Shown here: positions 52,328-61,430 of the stretch, piece after piece
How the letters are laid out: each line of letters opens with the position of its first letter
How positions within the stretch are numbered: the first letter of the stretch is position 1
Source of the DNA: Candidatus Marivariicella framensis
GTDB taxonomy: Bacteria; Bacteroidota; Bacteroidia; Flavobacteriales; Flavobacteriaceae
DNA: 64,000 nucleotides
Direction: 5' to 3'
Assembly: GCA_905182735.1 (NCBI GenBank)
Contig: CAJJCT010000008.1
Coordinates: 30,975 to 94,974 of the forward strand
Translations under genes and position numbers: made by a program
The notes under the pieces: model-generated
The model's input: only the letters and a program-made list of their open reading frames with translations
Database searches by the model: none
What the model was told of the DNA's origin: nothing

Positions 52328-53098
52328 ATGAAAAATATATTATTAGTATTATTTATTATACCATTATTTTCAAATGCCCAAATTTTGAATATGGATATTA
52401 TCCAAGTTAAAGATGGTAGGGAAATGGATTATGAAGCTGTGGAGGCTTTTATGGTTCCTATTCAACAAGCTGCTATTAATAGCGGAAAAAAGTCAGGATG
52501 GTACATTTTAAAAAATGTTGGTGGAGGAGATTTGACTGAAATTGAAGACAAAGGAGTGGTTGATTACATGATTTTAAGTATCTATAAGGATCTAGATCAA
52601 ATGAAAGCTGATACCTGGGATGGTTATTTAGAAATTGCTAAAAAAGCATATAAAGGAAAAATGTCTTCCAGGAAAGTTGAGAGAATGATTGCATCCATAG
52701 CTGCAGAAGATAATCCAAGAAAAGATACTAGAAGTTATGTAATGGAGAATATATACTATACTAAACCAAATGCTCATGTTGTTGGGAATGTTTATACTGT
52801 TTTTCCAGCTCAGCAACTTAATGATGATTATGAGCAGTTTGAAATGGAATACTATAGACCAATTTGGGAAAAAAATATTCTTGCAGGAAAACACATGAAC
52901 TGGGAGTTCAATCGAATTATTGATAGAACTGAAAATGCATACCAAAACTTAACTCATATTATATTTAACCGTAGAGTTGAGGGAGCAACTATAGATTTCC
53001 CTTCAGATTTTAGGTCTAATCAATTGTCTAAAGCAGGCATGGCTTCAAGAAAAGCATTTGATACAGCTAATATGGAGCTTATTTTTAAAGCAAACTGA
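52328..53098 (+). CDS. Secreted protein with two tandem similar domains, function unknown
   Basis: 256 residues with a signal peptide (residues 1-18, ending FSNAQ). The mature chain looks duplicated. The first half carries DYEAVEAFMVPIQQAAINSG followed by GWYILK, and the second half DYEQFEMEYYRPIWEKNILAG followed by NWEFNR at comparable spacing, each ending in a strand (VDYMILSIY; LTHIIFNR). The pattern (strand, helix, strand, strand) suggests a tandem dimeric alpha-beta-barrel (ferredoxin-like) fold. No family named with confidence. Single gene followed by a strong terminator. Confidence 0.65.
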   Translation: MKNILLVLFIIPLFSNAQILNMDIIQVKDGREMDYEAVEAFMVPIQQAAINSGKKSGWYILKNVGGGDLTEIEDKGVVDYMILSIYKDLDQMKADTWDGYLEIAKKAYKGKMSSRKVERMIASIAAEDNPRKDTRSYVMENIYYTKPNAHVVGNVYTVFPAQQLNDDYEQFEMEYYRPIWEKNILAGKHMNWEFNRIIDRTENAYQNLTHIIFNRRVEGATIDFPSDFRSNQLSKAGMASRKAFDTANMELIFKAN

Positions 53099-53117
53099 TC
53101 AAATAAAAAGTAAAGCT

Positions 53118-53145
53118 AAAAAGACCTCATCGATGAGGTCTTTTT
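53118..53145 (+). terminator. Terminator after the duplicated secreted protein gene
   Basis: Nearly perfect palindrome AAAAAGACCTCAT / ATGAGGTCTTTTT with the central CG; the T run follows the stem. It is 20 bp after the stop codon and could act in both directions. Confidence 0.88.
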
Positions 53146-53248
53146 ACTTTTTGTGGAATTTTTTTCAATATGATTTTTCCTTAACATTTGTCATTAGGTC
53201 AACTAATATTATTTAAATACTATATTTAATATGTTAATTGTTAAATAA

Positions 53249-54229
53249 ATGAAACGTAGAAAATTTTTAAAAAATACATCAAAATTAAGTTTAGTCGGAT
53301 TAATCTCTCCAGATTTATTTGAAACAAAAAATAATTCATTTTTAATAAATAATTCTAATCTAAAAGCCCCAATTAGTGTTTGTACATGGAATTTTAGTAA
53401 TGCAAATACTATTGCAGGTTCAGAATTAGAAAATGGGGCTTCAGCCCTAGATGGAGCAATAAAAGGTGCTTCTGTAGAGGAGTCAAATTCAAGTAATACA
53501 ACAGTAGGGTATGGTGGTGCTCCAGATAGTGAAGGGAATGTTAGTTTAGATGCTTGCGTAATGAATCATCTTGGAGATTGTGGATCTGTTGCTGCTGTTA
53601 AAAATGTTAGAAGTGTAGCTGCATTGGCTAAAGATGTAATGGAAAAAACTCCTCATGTCATGTTAGTCGGAGAGGGCGCTGAAGAATTTGCTATTTCTCA
53701 AGGTTATAAAGCTGAAAACTTACTAACACCTTCAAGTAAAAAACAATGGAAAAAATGGCTTGATAAATCTAATTACAAACCCATCATAAATATTGAAAAT
53801 CATGACACTATAGGTATTTTATGCATGGATAATAAAGGTGACTTTTCTGGAGCTTGTTCAACCAGTGGTTTAGCTTATAAAATGAAGGGTAGGGTTGGAG
53901 ACTCACCAATTATAGGATCCGGTTTGTTTATTGACAACACCATAGGTGGAGCTGTTGCTACTGGAATGGGAGAGGAAGTAGTTAGAACTGTTGGAAGTTT
54001 TTTGATTGTTGAATTAATGAGACAAAATTATACTCCTCAAAAAGCTTGTGAAATTGCCATTCAAAGAATAATAAATAAAGAGAAGGGTAAACCTGATTTT
54101 CAAGTTGCCTATATAGCAATAAATAAAATTGGAGAAATTGGTTCTTATTCTATAAACAAAGGTTTTAGTTATTGTTTATACGCGAATAAAAAAAATAAAA
54201 ACTATAAATCTGATTCTTATTTTAATTAG
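53249..54229 (+). CDS. Tat-exported asparaginase of the glycosylasparaginase / isoaspartyl peptidase (Ntn) family
   Basis: 326 residues. The N-terminus is a twin-arginine signal (MKRRKFLKNTSKLSLVGLIS). The mature protein matches N4-(beta-N-acetylglucosaminyl)-L-asparaginases: GASALDGAIKGASVEESN, the H-D-T triad start with nucleophile T187 in ENHDTIGILCMDNKG, and the binding region CSTSGLAYKMKGRVGDSP. The precursor is expected to cut itself before T187 into alpha and beta chains. It removes asparagine-linked N-acetylglucosamine or hydrolyses asparagine/isoaspartyl peptides. A TATATTTA box (53221-53228) lies upstream. Confidence 0.9.
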   Translation: MKRRKFLKNTSKLSLVGLISPDLFETKNNSFLINNSNLKAPISVCTWNFSNANTIAGSELENGASALDGAIKGASVEESNSSNTTVGYGGAPDSEGNVSLDACVMNHLGDCGSVAAVKNVRSVAALAKDVMEKTPHVMLVGEGAEEFAISQGYKAENLLTPSSKKQWKKWLDKSNYKPIINIENHDTIGILCMDNKGDFSGACSTSGLAYKMKGRVGDSPIIGSGLFIDNTIGGAVATGMGEEVVRTVGSFLIVELMRQNYTPQKACEIAIQRIINKEKGKPDFQVAYIAINKIGEIGSYSINKGFSYCLYANKKNKNYKSDSYFN

Positions 54230-54276
54230 CGTTATTTAGAATTCATATATATTGATAAAATAATCTTAAAAAATTG

Positions 54277-54342
54277 ACCTACAGACATTTATCATTTCAT
54301 TTTTTAATTACATTTATGGAAATTTCAGGAACATCTGTAGGT
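54277..54342. repeat. Nine-base inverted repeat upstream of the HxlR regulator gene
   Basis: ACCTACAGA (54277-54285) and TCTGTAGGT (54334-54342) are perfect inverted copies 48 bp apart, in the 225-bp gap before the hxlR-type gene. They could be operator half-sites for a looping or dimeric regulator, or chance. Confidence 0.3.
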
Positions 54343-54454
54343 GGGTGCATTAAAAGCAAATTATCATCATGCAAAAAATAAAATTCAAAAATATTTAAAA
54401 GAAAATTAAACCTTTTTATAAATTAACTATCTAATTATTTAGATTACAAACTAA

Positions 54455-54895
54455 ATGTATAGAAGCCACTGTGCCTTAGCTAACTTTCTTGATCACTTTG
54501 GTGACAAATGGTCACTTATAATAATAAGAGATATGTTTCTTAATAAAAAGACATTCAATGATTTTTTAACGAGCCCCGAAAGGATTGCCTCTAATATCTT
54601 AACTAATAGATTAAAATCACTAATGAATGATGGCTTAATAGATTATAAAATCAATCCATTAAACAAAAAAGTTAAGTGGTACTACTTAACTGATAAAGCA
54701 GCCAATTGTTATCCCGTAATTATAGAGATGGTTAATTGGAGTAGTAATAATTTATCAAAGACATTTGGTCCTTCATCAATTAAATGGATTAAAGAAAACA
54801 GCTCAGATTCTACTAAAATTGTATCAACCAAAAAAATTTCTGGTTATAAAAAATTTCGTCAATTCATCATTGATAATTCTCTTGATCGATCTTGA
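54455..54895 (+). CDS. HxlR-family winged-helix transcriptional regulator
   Basis: 146 residues. The N-terminal HxlR domain includes the cysteine in SHCALANFLDHFGDKWSLII and the recognition area SPERIASNILTNRLKSLMNDGL. HxlR proteins are dimeric MarR-like regulators, often responding to redox or aldehydes through the conserved cysteine. It lies 83 bp upstream of the photolyase gene on the same strand and is a candidate regulator of that unit (inference). Confidence 0.9.
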   Translation: MYRSHCALANFLDHFGDKWSLIIIRDMFLNKKTFNDFLTSPERIASNILTNRLKSLMNDGLIDYKINPLNKKVKWYYLTDKAANCYPVIIEMVNWSSNNLSKTFGPSSIKWIKENSSDSTKIVSTKKISGYKKFRQFIIDNSLDRS

Positions 54896-54978
54896 TTTTT
54901 TTATAAATTTTCATTTTATTATTTAGCTTTACCTTCAAATAGATAAAACTTTTTTATTTTAATCTAAATAAAATATTT

Positions 54979-56277
54979 ATGAATAAACACACCCTTTTTT
55001 GGTTTAGAAGAGATTTAAGATTAATTGATAACGTAGGGCTTTATAATGCTCTTAACGGAAGCAAAGAGGTTATTCCTATTTTTATTTTTGACACAAATAT
55101 TATAAGTAAACTTCCGAAAGATGATGCAAGAATTAAAATTATTCATGATGCGCTAGAAGCTATAAATGAAGTACTAGAAAAATATGAGACAAATATTGCA
55201 AGTTTTAAGGGAGATCCCTTAAGCATTATTAAAAACTTAGTTAAAAAACACCCTATAGATAAAGTCGTTTTCAATCATGATTATGAACCTTATGCAAGAA
55301 AAAGAGATGAGGAGATTATTTCTTTTTTAAAACTAAATAATATTGAATTTGAAACTTACAAAGACCATGTGATTTTTGAAAAGAATGAAGTTGTAAAATC
55401 TGACGAAACCCCATACAAAGTTTACACACCTTTTTCAAGATTATGGATAAAAAATTATAATTCACAAGAACATGTTGATTATCCATCTGAGAAACTTTTA
55501 AAAAATCTTACTTCAAATCATTTATTACCATTTTTATCTTTTACAGAACTAGAATTTTTAACTTCAAAAGTTAAAATACCTAATTATAAATACAACTCAA
55601 CTATTATTAGAGAGTATGAATCAACTAGAAATTTTCCTGCATTAGACAATACATCTAAACTAGGAGTCTACTTAAGGTTTGGTTTGTTAAGTGTTAGAAA
55701 GCTTGTTAAACAAGCAAATAAGGAAGAAGATGAAACTTTCTTAAAAGAATTAATATGGAGAGAATTTTTTATGCAAATTTTATGGCACTTCCCAAACACA
55801 GTTGAAACAAGTTTCAAACCAAAATATGATAGAATTGAATGGTTAAATAATGAAAATGATTTTAAAAATTGGTGTTCTGGTAATACAGGATATCCTATTG
55901 TTGACGCTGGAATGAGAGAATTAAATAGTACTGGGTTTATGCATAATCGAGTTCGGATGATAGTTGGGAGCTTTCTTTGTAAACATTTATTAATTGATTG
56001 GAGATTAGGAGAAGCTTATTTTGCATCAAAATTATTAGATTATGAGCAATCTAGTAATATTGGAAATTGGCAATGGGTAGCCGGTTGTGGAGTGGATGCT
56101 GCTCCTTATTTTAGAATTTTCAATCCTTATGAACAGGTTAAAAAGTTCGATAAAAAATTATTATATATAAAAAAATGGGTTCCTGAATGTGATGAATTGA
56201 ATTATCCAGATCCAATAGTTGATCATAAATTTGCTAGAGAACGTTGCCTTAGAGTATATAAAAGTGCACTTGAATAA
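54979..56277 (+). CDS. phr: Deoxyribodipyrimidine photolyase / cryptochrome family
   Basis: 432 residues. N-terminal antenna-binding domain (about 1-130, starting HTLFWFRRDLRLIDNVGLY) and C-terminal FAD domain with LIWREFFMQILWHFP, NTGYPIVDAGMRELNSTGFM, HNRVRMIVGSFL and the typical GNWQWVAGCGVDAAPYFRIF. It repairs UV pyrimidine dimers using blue light; class I CPD photolyase is likelier than a signalling cryptochrome. It is 9 bp upstream of the LLM monooxygenase gene. The gene suits a sunlit marine habitat. Confidence 0.93.
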   Translation: MNKHTLFWFRRDLRLIDNVGLYNALNGSKEVIPIFIFDTNIISKLPKDDARIKIIHDALEAINEVLEKYETNIASFKGDPLSIIKNLVKKHPIDKVVFNHDYEPYARKRDEEIISFLKLNNIEFETYKDHVIFEKNEVVKSDETPYKVYTPFSRLWIKNYNSQEHVDYPSEKLLKNLTSNHLLPFLSFTELEFLTSKVKIPNYKYNSTIIREYESTRNFPALDNTSKLGVYLRFGLLSVRKLVKQANKEEDETFLKELIWREFFMQILWHFPNTVETSFKPKYDRIEWLNNENDFKNWCSGNTGYPIVDAGMRELNSTGFMHNRVRMIVGSFLCKHLLIDWRLGEAYFASKLLDYEQSSNIGNWQWVAGCGVDAAPYFRIFNPYEQVKKFDKKLLYIKKWVPECDELNYPDPIVDHKFARERCLRVYKSALE

Positions 56278-56286
56278 ATATTAATA

Positions 56287-57432
56287 ATGAATAAGAAGTC
56301 AATTTTGAATAATGGTGCTGAAATTTCATGGTTTGCCCCTATTTGCAATGGTGATGATCAGTTTTTAGGTGATCACGACCCGAATTACAAAAGTTCATGG
56401 GAGAATACTTCTAAAATTGTTTTAAAAGCTGATGAGCTTGGTTTTAGAAACATATTGTGCCCATCATCATACCAGGTTGGTCAAGACACAATGACATTTG
56501 CCTCTGCAATAGCTCCATTAACAAAACAAATTAATTTATTAACAGCCATTAGATGTGGTGAAATTCATCCACCAATGTTAGCAAGATCAATAGCAACTCT
56601 TGATCACATTCTAAAAGGAAGATTAACTTTGAATATTATTTCTTCGGATCTTCCTGGAACCTCCCTATCCTCTGAGATGAGATATCAAAGATCAAATGAA
56701 GTGATTCAAATATTAAAACAGGGATGGAATCAAGATTTTATTGATTTTAAAGGGGATTTCTATAATATTAATCTCCCTTCTGACCCAGTAAAACCTTACC
56801 AACAAAATGGAGGGCCATTATTATACTTTGGAGGATATTCACCTCAAGGAATTGAATTGTGTGCCCAACATTGTGATGTGTATTTAATGTGGCCTGAAAT
56901 AATTTTAAATTTAAAAAATCATATTGAAAACTTAAAAATGAAATCAATAAAATATAATAGAGAATTGCAGTATGGTTTACGTGCTCACGTAATTGTTAGA
57001 GAAACTGAAGATGAAGCTAAAGAATATGCTAATAAATTAATATCTCATCTTAAGATTGATAAAGGAAATGAAATCAGAAATAGAGCATTAGACTCCAAAT
57101 CATATGGGGTTTCATTACAAAGTGAAATGCGAAATCAATCTGATAAAGAATATTATATAGAAGACAACTTATGGACAGGAATTGGATTAGCTCGATCTGG
57201 GTGTGGATCAGCCATTGTTGGGAACCCAGATCAAGTTTATGAAAAAATTAAAAAATATATGGAAATAGGAATTAAGTCTTTTATTTTATCGGGATATCCA
57301 AATTCATCTGAGTTAGATTTATTTGCAAAATATGTATTACCAAAAATTCAAACATTTTCTTTTCCTGAAATTCTAAATAGAATACCAAAAAACATTCCTT
57401 TATCTCCATTAGCTAACGGAAAAAGAAATTAA
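56287..57432 (+). CDS. LLM-class flavin-dependent monooxygenase, SsuD-like
   Basis: 381 residues, the length of alkanesulfonate monooxygenase. It carries ISWFAPICNGDDQFLG at the start, LLTAIRCGEIHPPMLARSIATLDH, GRLTLNIISSDLPG, LYFGGYSPQG and the closing GCGSAIVGNPDQVYEKI. Such enzymes use FMNH2 and O2 to desulfonate alkanesulfonates or oxidise related substrates. It is flanked closely (9 and 11 bp) by the photolyase and the symporter, so it may act on what the symporter brings in. A separate flavin reductase is not seen here. Confidence 0.88.
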   Translation: MNKKSILNNGAEISWFAPICNGDDQFLGDHDPNYKSSWENTSKIVLKADELGFRNILCPSSYQVGQDTMTFASAIAPLTKQINLLTAIRCGEIHPPMLARSIATLDHILKGRLTLNIISSDLPGTSLSSEMRYQRSNEVIQILKQGWNQDFIDFKGDFYNINLPSDPVKPYQQNGGPLLYFGGYSPQGIELCAQHCDVYLMWPEIILNLKNHIENLKMKSIKYNRELQYGLRAHVIVRETEDEAKEYANKLISHLKIDKGNEIRNRALDSKSYGVSLQSEMRNQSDKEYYIEDNLWTGIGLARSGCGSAIVGNPDQVYEKIKKYMEIGIKSFILSGYPNSSELDLFAKYVLPKIQTFSFPEILNRIPKNIPLSPLANGKRN

Positions 57433-57443
57433 AACTTTTTAAA

Positions 57444-58988
57444 ATGATTGATTTTTTCATTGTATTAGTTTATTTCATATTGATTTTCGTTACAGCTATT
57501 TCAGGTGCTAAATTAACCAAAAGTATTACTAGTGATGAATACTTTTTAAGTGGAAGATCTTTAAAATGGCCATCTATCGCTTTGTCTACTATAGCAACTA
57601 ATGTTCAAGGTTATCAGTTTCTTGGAATGATGGGCTCTGCGTATTTATTTGGATTAGCTCAAGCTAATCTTGAAATTAACGCGATGCAAGGTCTTTTAAT
57701 AGCAGCATTTGTTTTTGTTCCTGTTTTTTTGAAACATAAAATTACAACCATAACTCAATTTATAAAGCTTAAATTGGGAAGTAGAATAGCTTTGTGTTAT
57801 TCACTAGTAAGTATAGTTCTTTTCTCAACAATTACTCTTGGTGCCGCACTATTTTGGGGTGCATATGCTGCAGATATGGTATTTGGAGACTTACTAACTT
57901 TTATTAGTTCGAATCAAATTTACAGAATTTCAATTTTGATAATCATTCTTGGACTTTTTTCAGCTGTATACACATATTTAGGAGGGTTAAGTGCTGTAGT
58001 AAAGACTGATGTCATTCAATTTTTTGTGTTAATGTCTGGAGGAATTATTATTTTATTTGTTAGTGTATATCAAATTGGGGGTTGGAGTCAACTTTTTATT
58101 CTCACTCCAGAAAAAATGCACTTACATCTTCCTGCTAATCATGAAAAATTACCATGGACTCATATGTTTGGTTTGTTTTTTCTCAATATAAATTATTGGT
58201 GTGCTAATCAAACAATTATGCAAAGATCAATTGCTGCAAAAAGTTTAAAGCATGCTCAGACAGGTTTAATGGTTGGAGGTGTTCTTAAATATTTTATGGC
58301 TGTAGTTATAATTATACCAGGAATAGCACTTTATAGTATTATTGATCAACCTTTAGTTGATCCTGACATGGCTTTTCCATATATAGTAAAAAACTTTATT
58401 CCTGTTGGTTTAAGAGGATTAATTTTATGCGGGCTTTTTGCATCATTAATGAGTACTGTTGATTCAACATTTAACTCGATCGCAACAATGTGGTCAGTAG
58501 ATATCTACTCTGTTTATATTAATAAAAAAGCTACTGATTTTGAAAAAGTCCAATCAGGAAGAAGAGCAATTATATTTAGTTTATTTACTGCGCTTTTAAT
58601 GGGGCTATTTTTACTTTTTTTAAAGTTTGAAAACCCTGGAAGTGCATTTACTCATACTCTAAATGAGCTTAGATATTATATTAACTGTGGAATTGTTGTT
58701 TTGATTTGTTCGGCTATTTTATTAATTAAACCTAAACACAGTTTTATTTTATTTGCCTTCGTAATCACCCTACCTGCTAATATTGTTATTCAATTATTAT
58801 TTCCTGAAATAAATTATTTTGTTAGAGCTTTTTTTGTAATCATATTAGGTTTGATAATCGCTATTTTATTTAATAAAAATAAAATTGTTAATAGGGCAGA
58901 GCTTATAAGTTACGACAGTGATTTCATAAAAAAATCTGGAATAGTATTAGCTTTCAGCTTGATAGCTCTCCATATAATTTTTCATTAA
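57444..58988 (+). CDS. Sodium/solute symporter (SSS family)
   Basis: 514 residues, about 13 transmembrane helices. SSS core sequences include SGRSLKWPSIALSTIATNVQG, YTYLGGLSAVVKTDVIQF and GLFASLMSTVDSTFNSIATM. Sodium-driven uptake; the solute is unknown. It is 11 bp after the SsuD-like gene, so a co-transcribed uptake and oxidation pair is likely. It ends 6 bp from the convergent TonB receptor gene. Confidence 0.92.
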   Translation: MIDFFIVLVYFILIFVTAISGAKLTKSITSDEYFLSGRSLKWPSIALSTIATNVQGYQFLGMMGSAYLFGLAQANLEINAMQGLLIAAFVFVPVFLKHKITTITQFIKLKLGSRIALCYSLVSIVLFSTITLGAALFWGAYAADMVFGDLLTFISSNQIYRISILIIILGLFSAVYTYLGGLSAVVKTDVIQFFVLMSGGIIILFVSVYQIGGWSQLFILTPEKMHLHLPANHEKLPWTHMFGLFFLNINYWCANQTIMQRSIAAKSLKHAQTGLMVGGVLKYFMAVVIIIPGIALYSIIDQPLVDPDMAFPYIVKNFIPVGLRGLILCGLFASLMSTVDSTFNSIATMWSVDIYSVYINKKATDFEKVQSGRRAIIFSLFTALLMGLFLLFLKFENPGSAFTHTLNELRYYINCGIVVLICSAILLIKPKHSFILFAFVITLPANIVIQLLFPEINYFVRAFFVIILGLIIAILFNKNKIVNRAELISYDSDFIKKSGIVLAFSLIALHIIFH

Positions 58989-58994
58989 AATGTA

Positions 58995-61430
58995 TTACTT
59001 TTTATATTGAATAGTAAAATACAATGTTCTTGGCGAAGAAGGTATAATTCCTGGTCCAGGATATCCAGTAGCTCTTCTTGTAAAATATTTTTTATTAAAT
59101 AAATTATTAATCCCAGATTCAAACTTAAATTCTTTTAAAGAATATGATGTTGATATATCAAAAACATCATATTGAGGAATTATACCAATAACTCCACTTA
59201 AATTGCTGTTAATTGCGTTAGAGGAGTCTGTAAATTGATCAGATAAATAAGTGTATTGAAAACCGAACATAAAGTCTTTAAACCCAATTTTTGTTCCCGT
59301 TTTTAGATTTACTTTAGGTATAAATTCAACCTTTTTTCCTTCCACACCGGGTTCCTTAGAATTAGTGTATTTAGAGTCAATAAATGAAAAGTTAATAAAG
59401 TAATTAAAAATAGTATTTTCATTTTTTTTAAGAAAAATTTCAGCAATATTAAAATCAATAATTGATTCAAAACCTAATATTATAGCATCACCTACGTTAC
59501 CTCTCTCACTTTTTACATTTCCACCAGATGTAACTCTTTGAACAAATCCAATACGACTATTGTATGCTAATAAAAATGTGCTTAAGTCATAGGATATGAA
59601 TTCTTTATATGTTCCTCTAATTCCAATATCTGTTGTAGACCCACTTTCATCAGATATATTAGAATTAATCATATAAGCAGGATTAAAAACACTTATATCA
59701 GCAAAAGTTACTGATCTATAATTTTCTGATATATTAAAATAAACTTCAAAACTATCAGACAATTTATAGCTTGCTCCAAGCCCCAATAATATAAAATTTC
59801 TTTTTCTAAGTTCACTGTTATTAATTAATTCATCAAATATTACGTTACCTGCGGCATCTCTATTTGTTTTTTTAAAAAAACCATCACTCTCAGTTCTAAT
59901 ATACTCATACCTTAAACCTGGTGTTATTGAAACTTTTTCATTTAAATAAATTATGTTTTCAGAAAAAAATGATAAATTTTTGTTTGGATATTTATAGTTT
60001 GATTGAAAATTATAAAATGGAAAATCCTCATTTTTCATATTGAAATCAGCATTTTTTCCATTAGATCCTGGACCCTGTTCAGATGTATTACTTGAATTGT
60101 AATATTTACTACCAACAATCCATATGGCTTTTTTATTAAAAAGTTTATAATTGTTTAAAAACCTTATCTCAAAACCAAAATTATTGAAATCACCTTTTAT
60201 TAAATCACGTTCTTCCATAGCATCTATCTGACTAACTCTATTTGTTCTAAAACCCAAAGCATTTCTAGATGCATTTAAACCAAAAAAGCTTACAGATATT
60301 TTTGATAAATTTGAGAAATTATAATTATATAGAATATTGTATAATAACCAATCAACCCCAAACCAGTTTCTTGATCTATTGCTCTGGTATGGGTTTTCAT
60401 CAAACATTAAATCTGAGAGTCCACCGGCTTGTTTAGCCAAGTATTTAAGATAAGTTATTTCAGCACTTATTTTTGAATTATTATTTATTTCATATTCGCT
60501 TTTTAAAAATAGATTTAAAGATTTGAACTCTGAATTTAATCTAAAACCATTTCCTTTTTTATAGTTAATAAATGCATATGTTTTAAGTTTTTCTTTAGAA
60601 GTACTAATGCTTGTAAAGTTTGTATATAGGTTGTTTGATCCTATTGTGTTTCTGCTAACCACCTCTAAAGGTTGGTAATTATTTGCTGACTTCATTACAA
60701 AGTTAACTAATCCCCCAAATTGTGTACCGTACTGAAGAGATGCAGCTCCTCTTAGAATTTGAATTTCGTCAATTGCTTCTGCAGGGGGAGTATAATAACT
60801 TTCTGGATAGCCTAAAACATCTGCGCTTATGTCGTATCCATTTTGCCTTGTGTTAAAGTTTGAGCTCCTGTTCGGATCAAGACCCCTCCCTCCAATATTT
60901 AATTGAAGTCCAGCATCATCATTTTGAAAAATATTTAACCCAGCAACTTGACTATATATTTGTCTAGAATTGTTACCAGATAGATTAGCTAAAGATTCAT
61001 TCATATTTATAACTTCAGATTTTTTGCCAGCAAAAACATATGTTCCCTCAAAGTCTTTAAGCCTTCTTAACTCAAAAACTCTTTTTTTTCTAGCATTTAT
61101 TATAACTTCAGAAAGATTTTGTACTCGGCTAGGTAATAAAATTGAAATTTTAAAATCTTTTTTGGGGTCAATATCTTTTTCAATAAGAGGGTGATTCATC
61201 GATATGATTATAATCGAAGTCGGATTGTTGTTTTTTAAATTAAACTTATAAACCTCACCAATCTGAACAACACCCATAAAACCAATGTTTTTTAAGTATA
61301 TCTCGACTGTTTCATTTTCAAAACCTTCATCAGGAGTATTAATTATAACCTCAAGTTTGTTTTGAGAAGAAACTACAGGAGTATTAATTAAAAATATAAT
61401 TAATAATATTTTAGAAGCCCTTAATTTCAT
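58995..61430 (-). CDS. TonB-dependent receptor, FecA-like
   Basis: 811 residues with a signal peptide (residues 1-22). A short N-terminal extension (about 24-110) precedes the plug domain, which has NIGGRGLDPNRSSNFNTRQ, GYPESYYTPPAEAIDEIQIL and RGAASLQYGTQFGGLVNFV, close to FecA-type receptors. A 22-strand barrel fills the rest, ending in the aromatic terminus TLYFTIQYKK. It imports a metal chelate or similar ligand across the outer membrane. It overlaps the upstream carboxylase-like gene by 20 bp, completing the imelysin-carboxylase-receptor unit. Confidence 0.9.
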   Translation of the reverse strand: MKLRASKILLIIFLINTPVVSSQNKLEVIINTPDEGFENETVEIYLKNIGFMGVVQIGEVYKFNLKNNNPTSIIIISMNHPLIEKDIDPKKDFKISILLPSRVQNLSEVIINARKKRVFELRRLKDFEGTYVFAGKKSEVINMNESLANLSGNNSRQIYSQVAGLNIFQNDDAGLQLNIGGRGLDPNRSSNFNTRQNGYDISADVLGYPESYYTPPAEAIDEIQILRGAASLQYGTQFGGLVNFVMKSANNYQPLEVVSRNTIGSNNLYTNFTSISTSKEKLKTYAFINYKKGNGFRLNSEFKSLNLFLKSEYEINNNSKISAEITYLKYLAKQAGGLSDLMFDENPYQSNRSRNWFGVDWLLYNILYNYNFSNLSKISVSFFGLNASRNALGFRTNRVSQIDAMEERDLIKGDFNNFGFEIRFLNNYKLFNKKAIWIVGSKYYNSSNTSEQGPGSNGKNADFNMKNEDFPFYNFQSNYKYPNKNLSFFSENIIYLNEKVSITPGLRYEYIRTESDGFFKKTNRDAAGNVIFDELINNSELRKRNFILLGLGASYKLSDSFEVYFNISENYRSVTFADISVFNPAYMINSNISDESGSTTDIGIRGTYKEFISYDLSTFLLAYNSRIGFVQRVTSGGNVKSERGNVGDAIILGFESIIDFNIAEIFLKKNENTIFNYFINFSFIDSKYTNSKEPGVEGKKVEFIPKVNLKTGTKIGFKDFMFGFQYTYLSDQFTDSSNAINSNLSGVIGIIPQYDVFDISTSYSLKEFKFESGINNLFNKKYFTRRATGYPGPGIIPSSPRTLYFTIQYKK

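Noticed and set aside
52628..52945. Open frame of 105 codons on the minus strand
   Set aside because: Lies wholly inside the duplicated secreted protein gene on the other strand; composition is cysteine- and isoleucine-rich shadow sequence without a plausible start region.
54316..54381. 21-codon frame (MEISGTSVGG...) upstream of the HxlR gene
   Set aside because: Too short, ends in lysine/serine low complexity, and overlaps the inverted repeat; no supporting signal.
58995..61430. Naming the receptor as ferric citrate transporter FecA
   Set aside because: Plug similarity is to FecA-type receptors in general, but fecI/fecR regulators and ABC partners are absent, so the ligand is not assigned.
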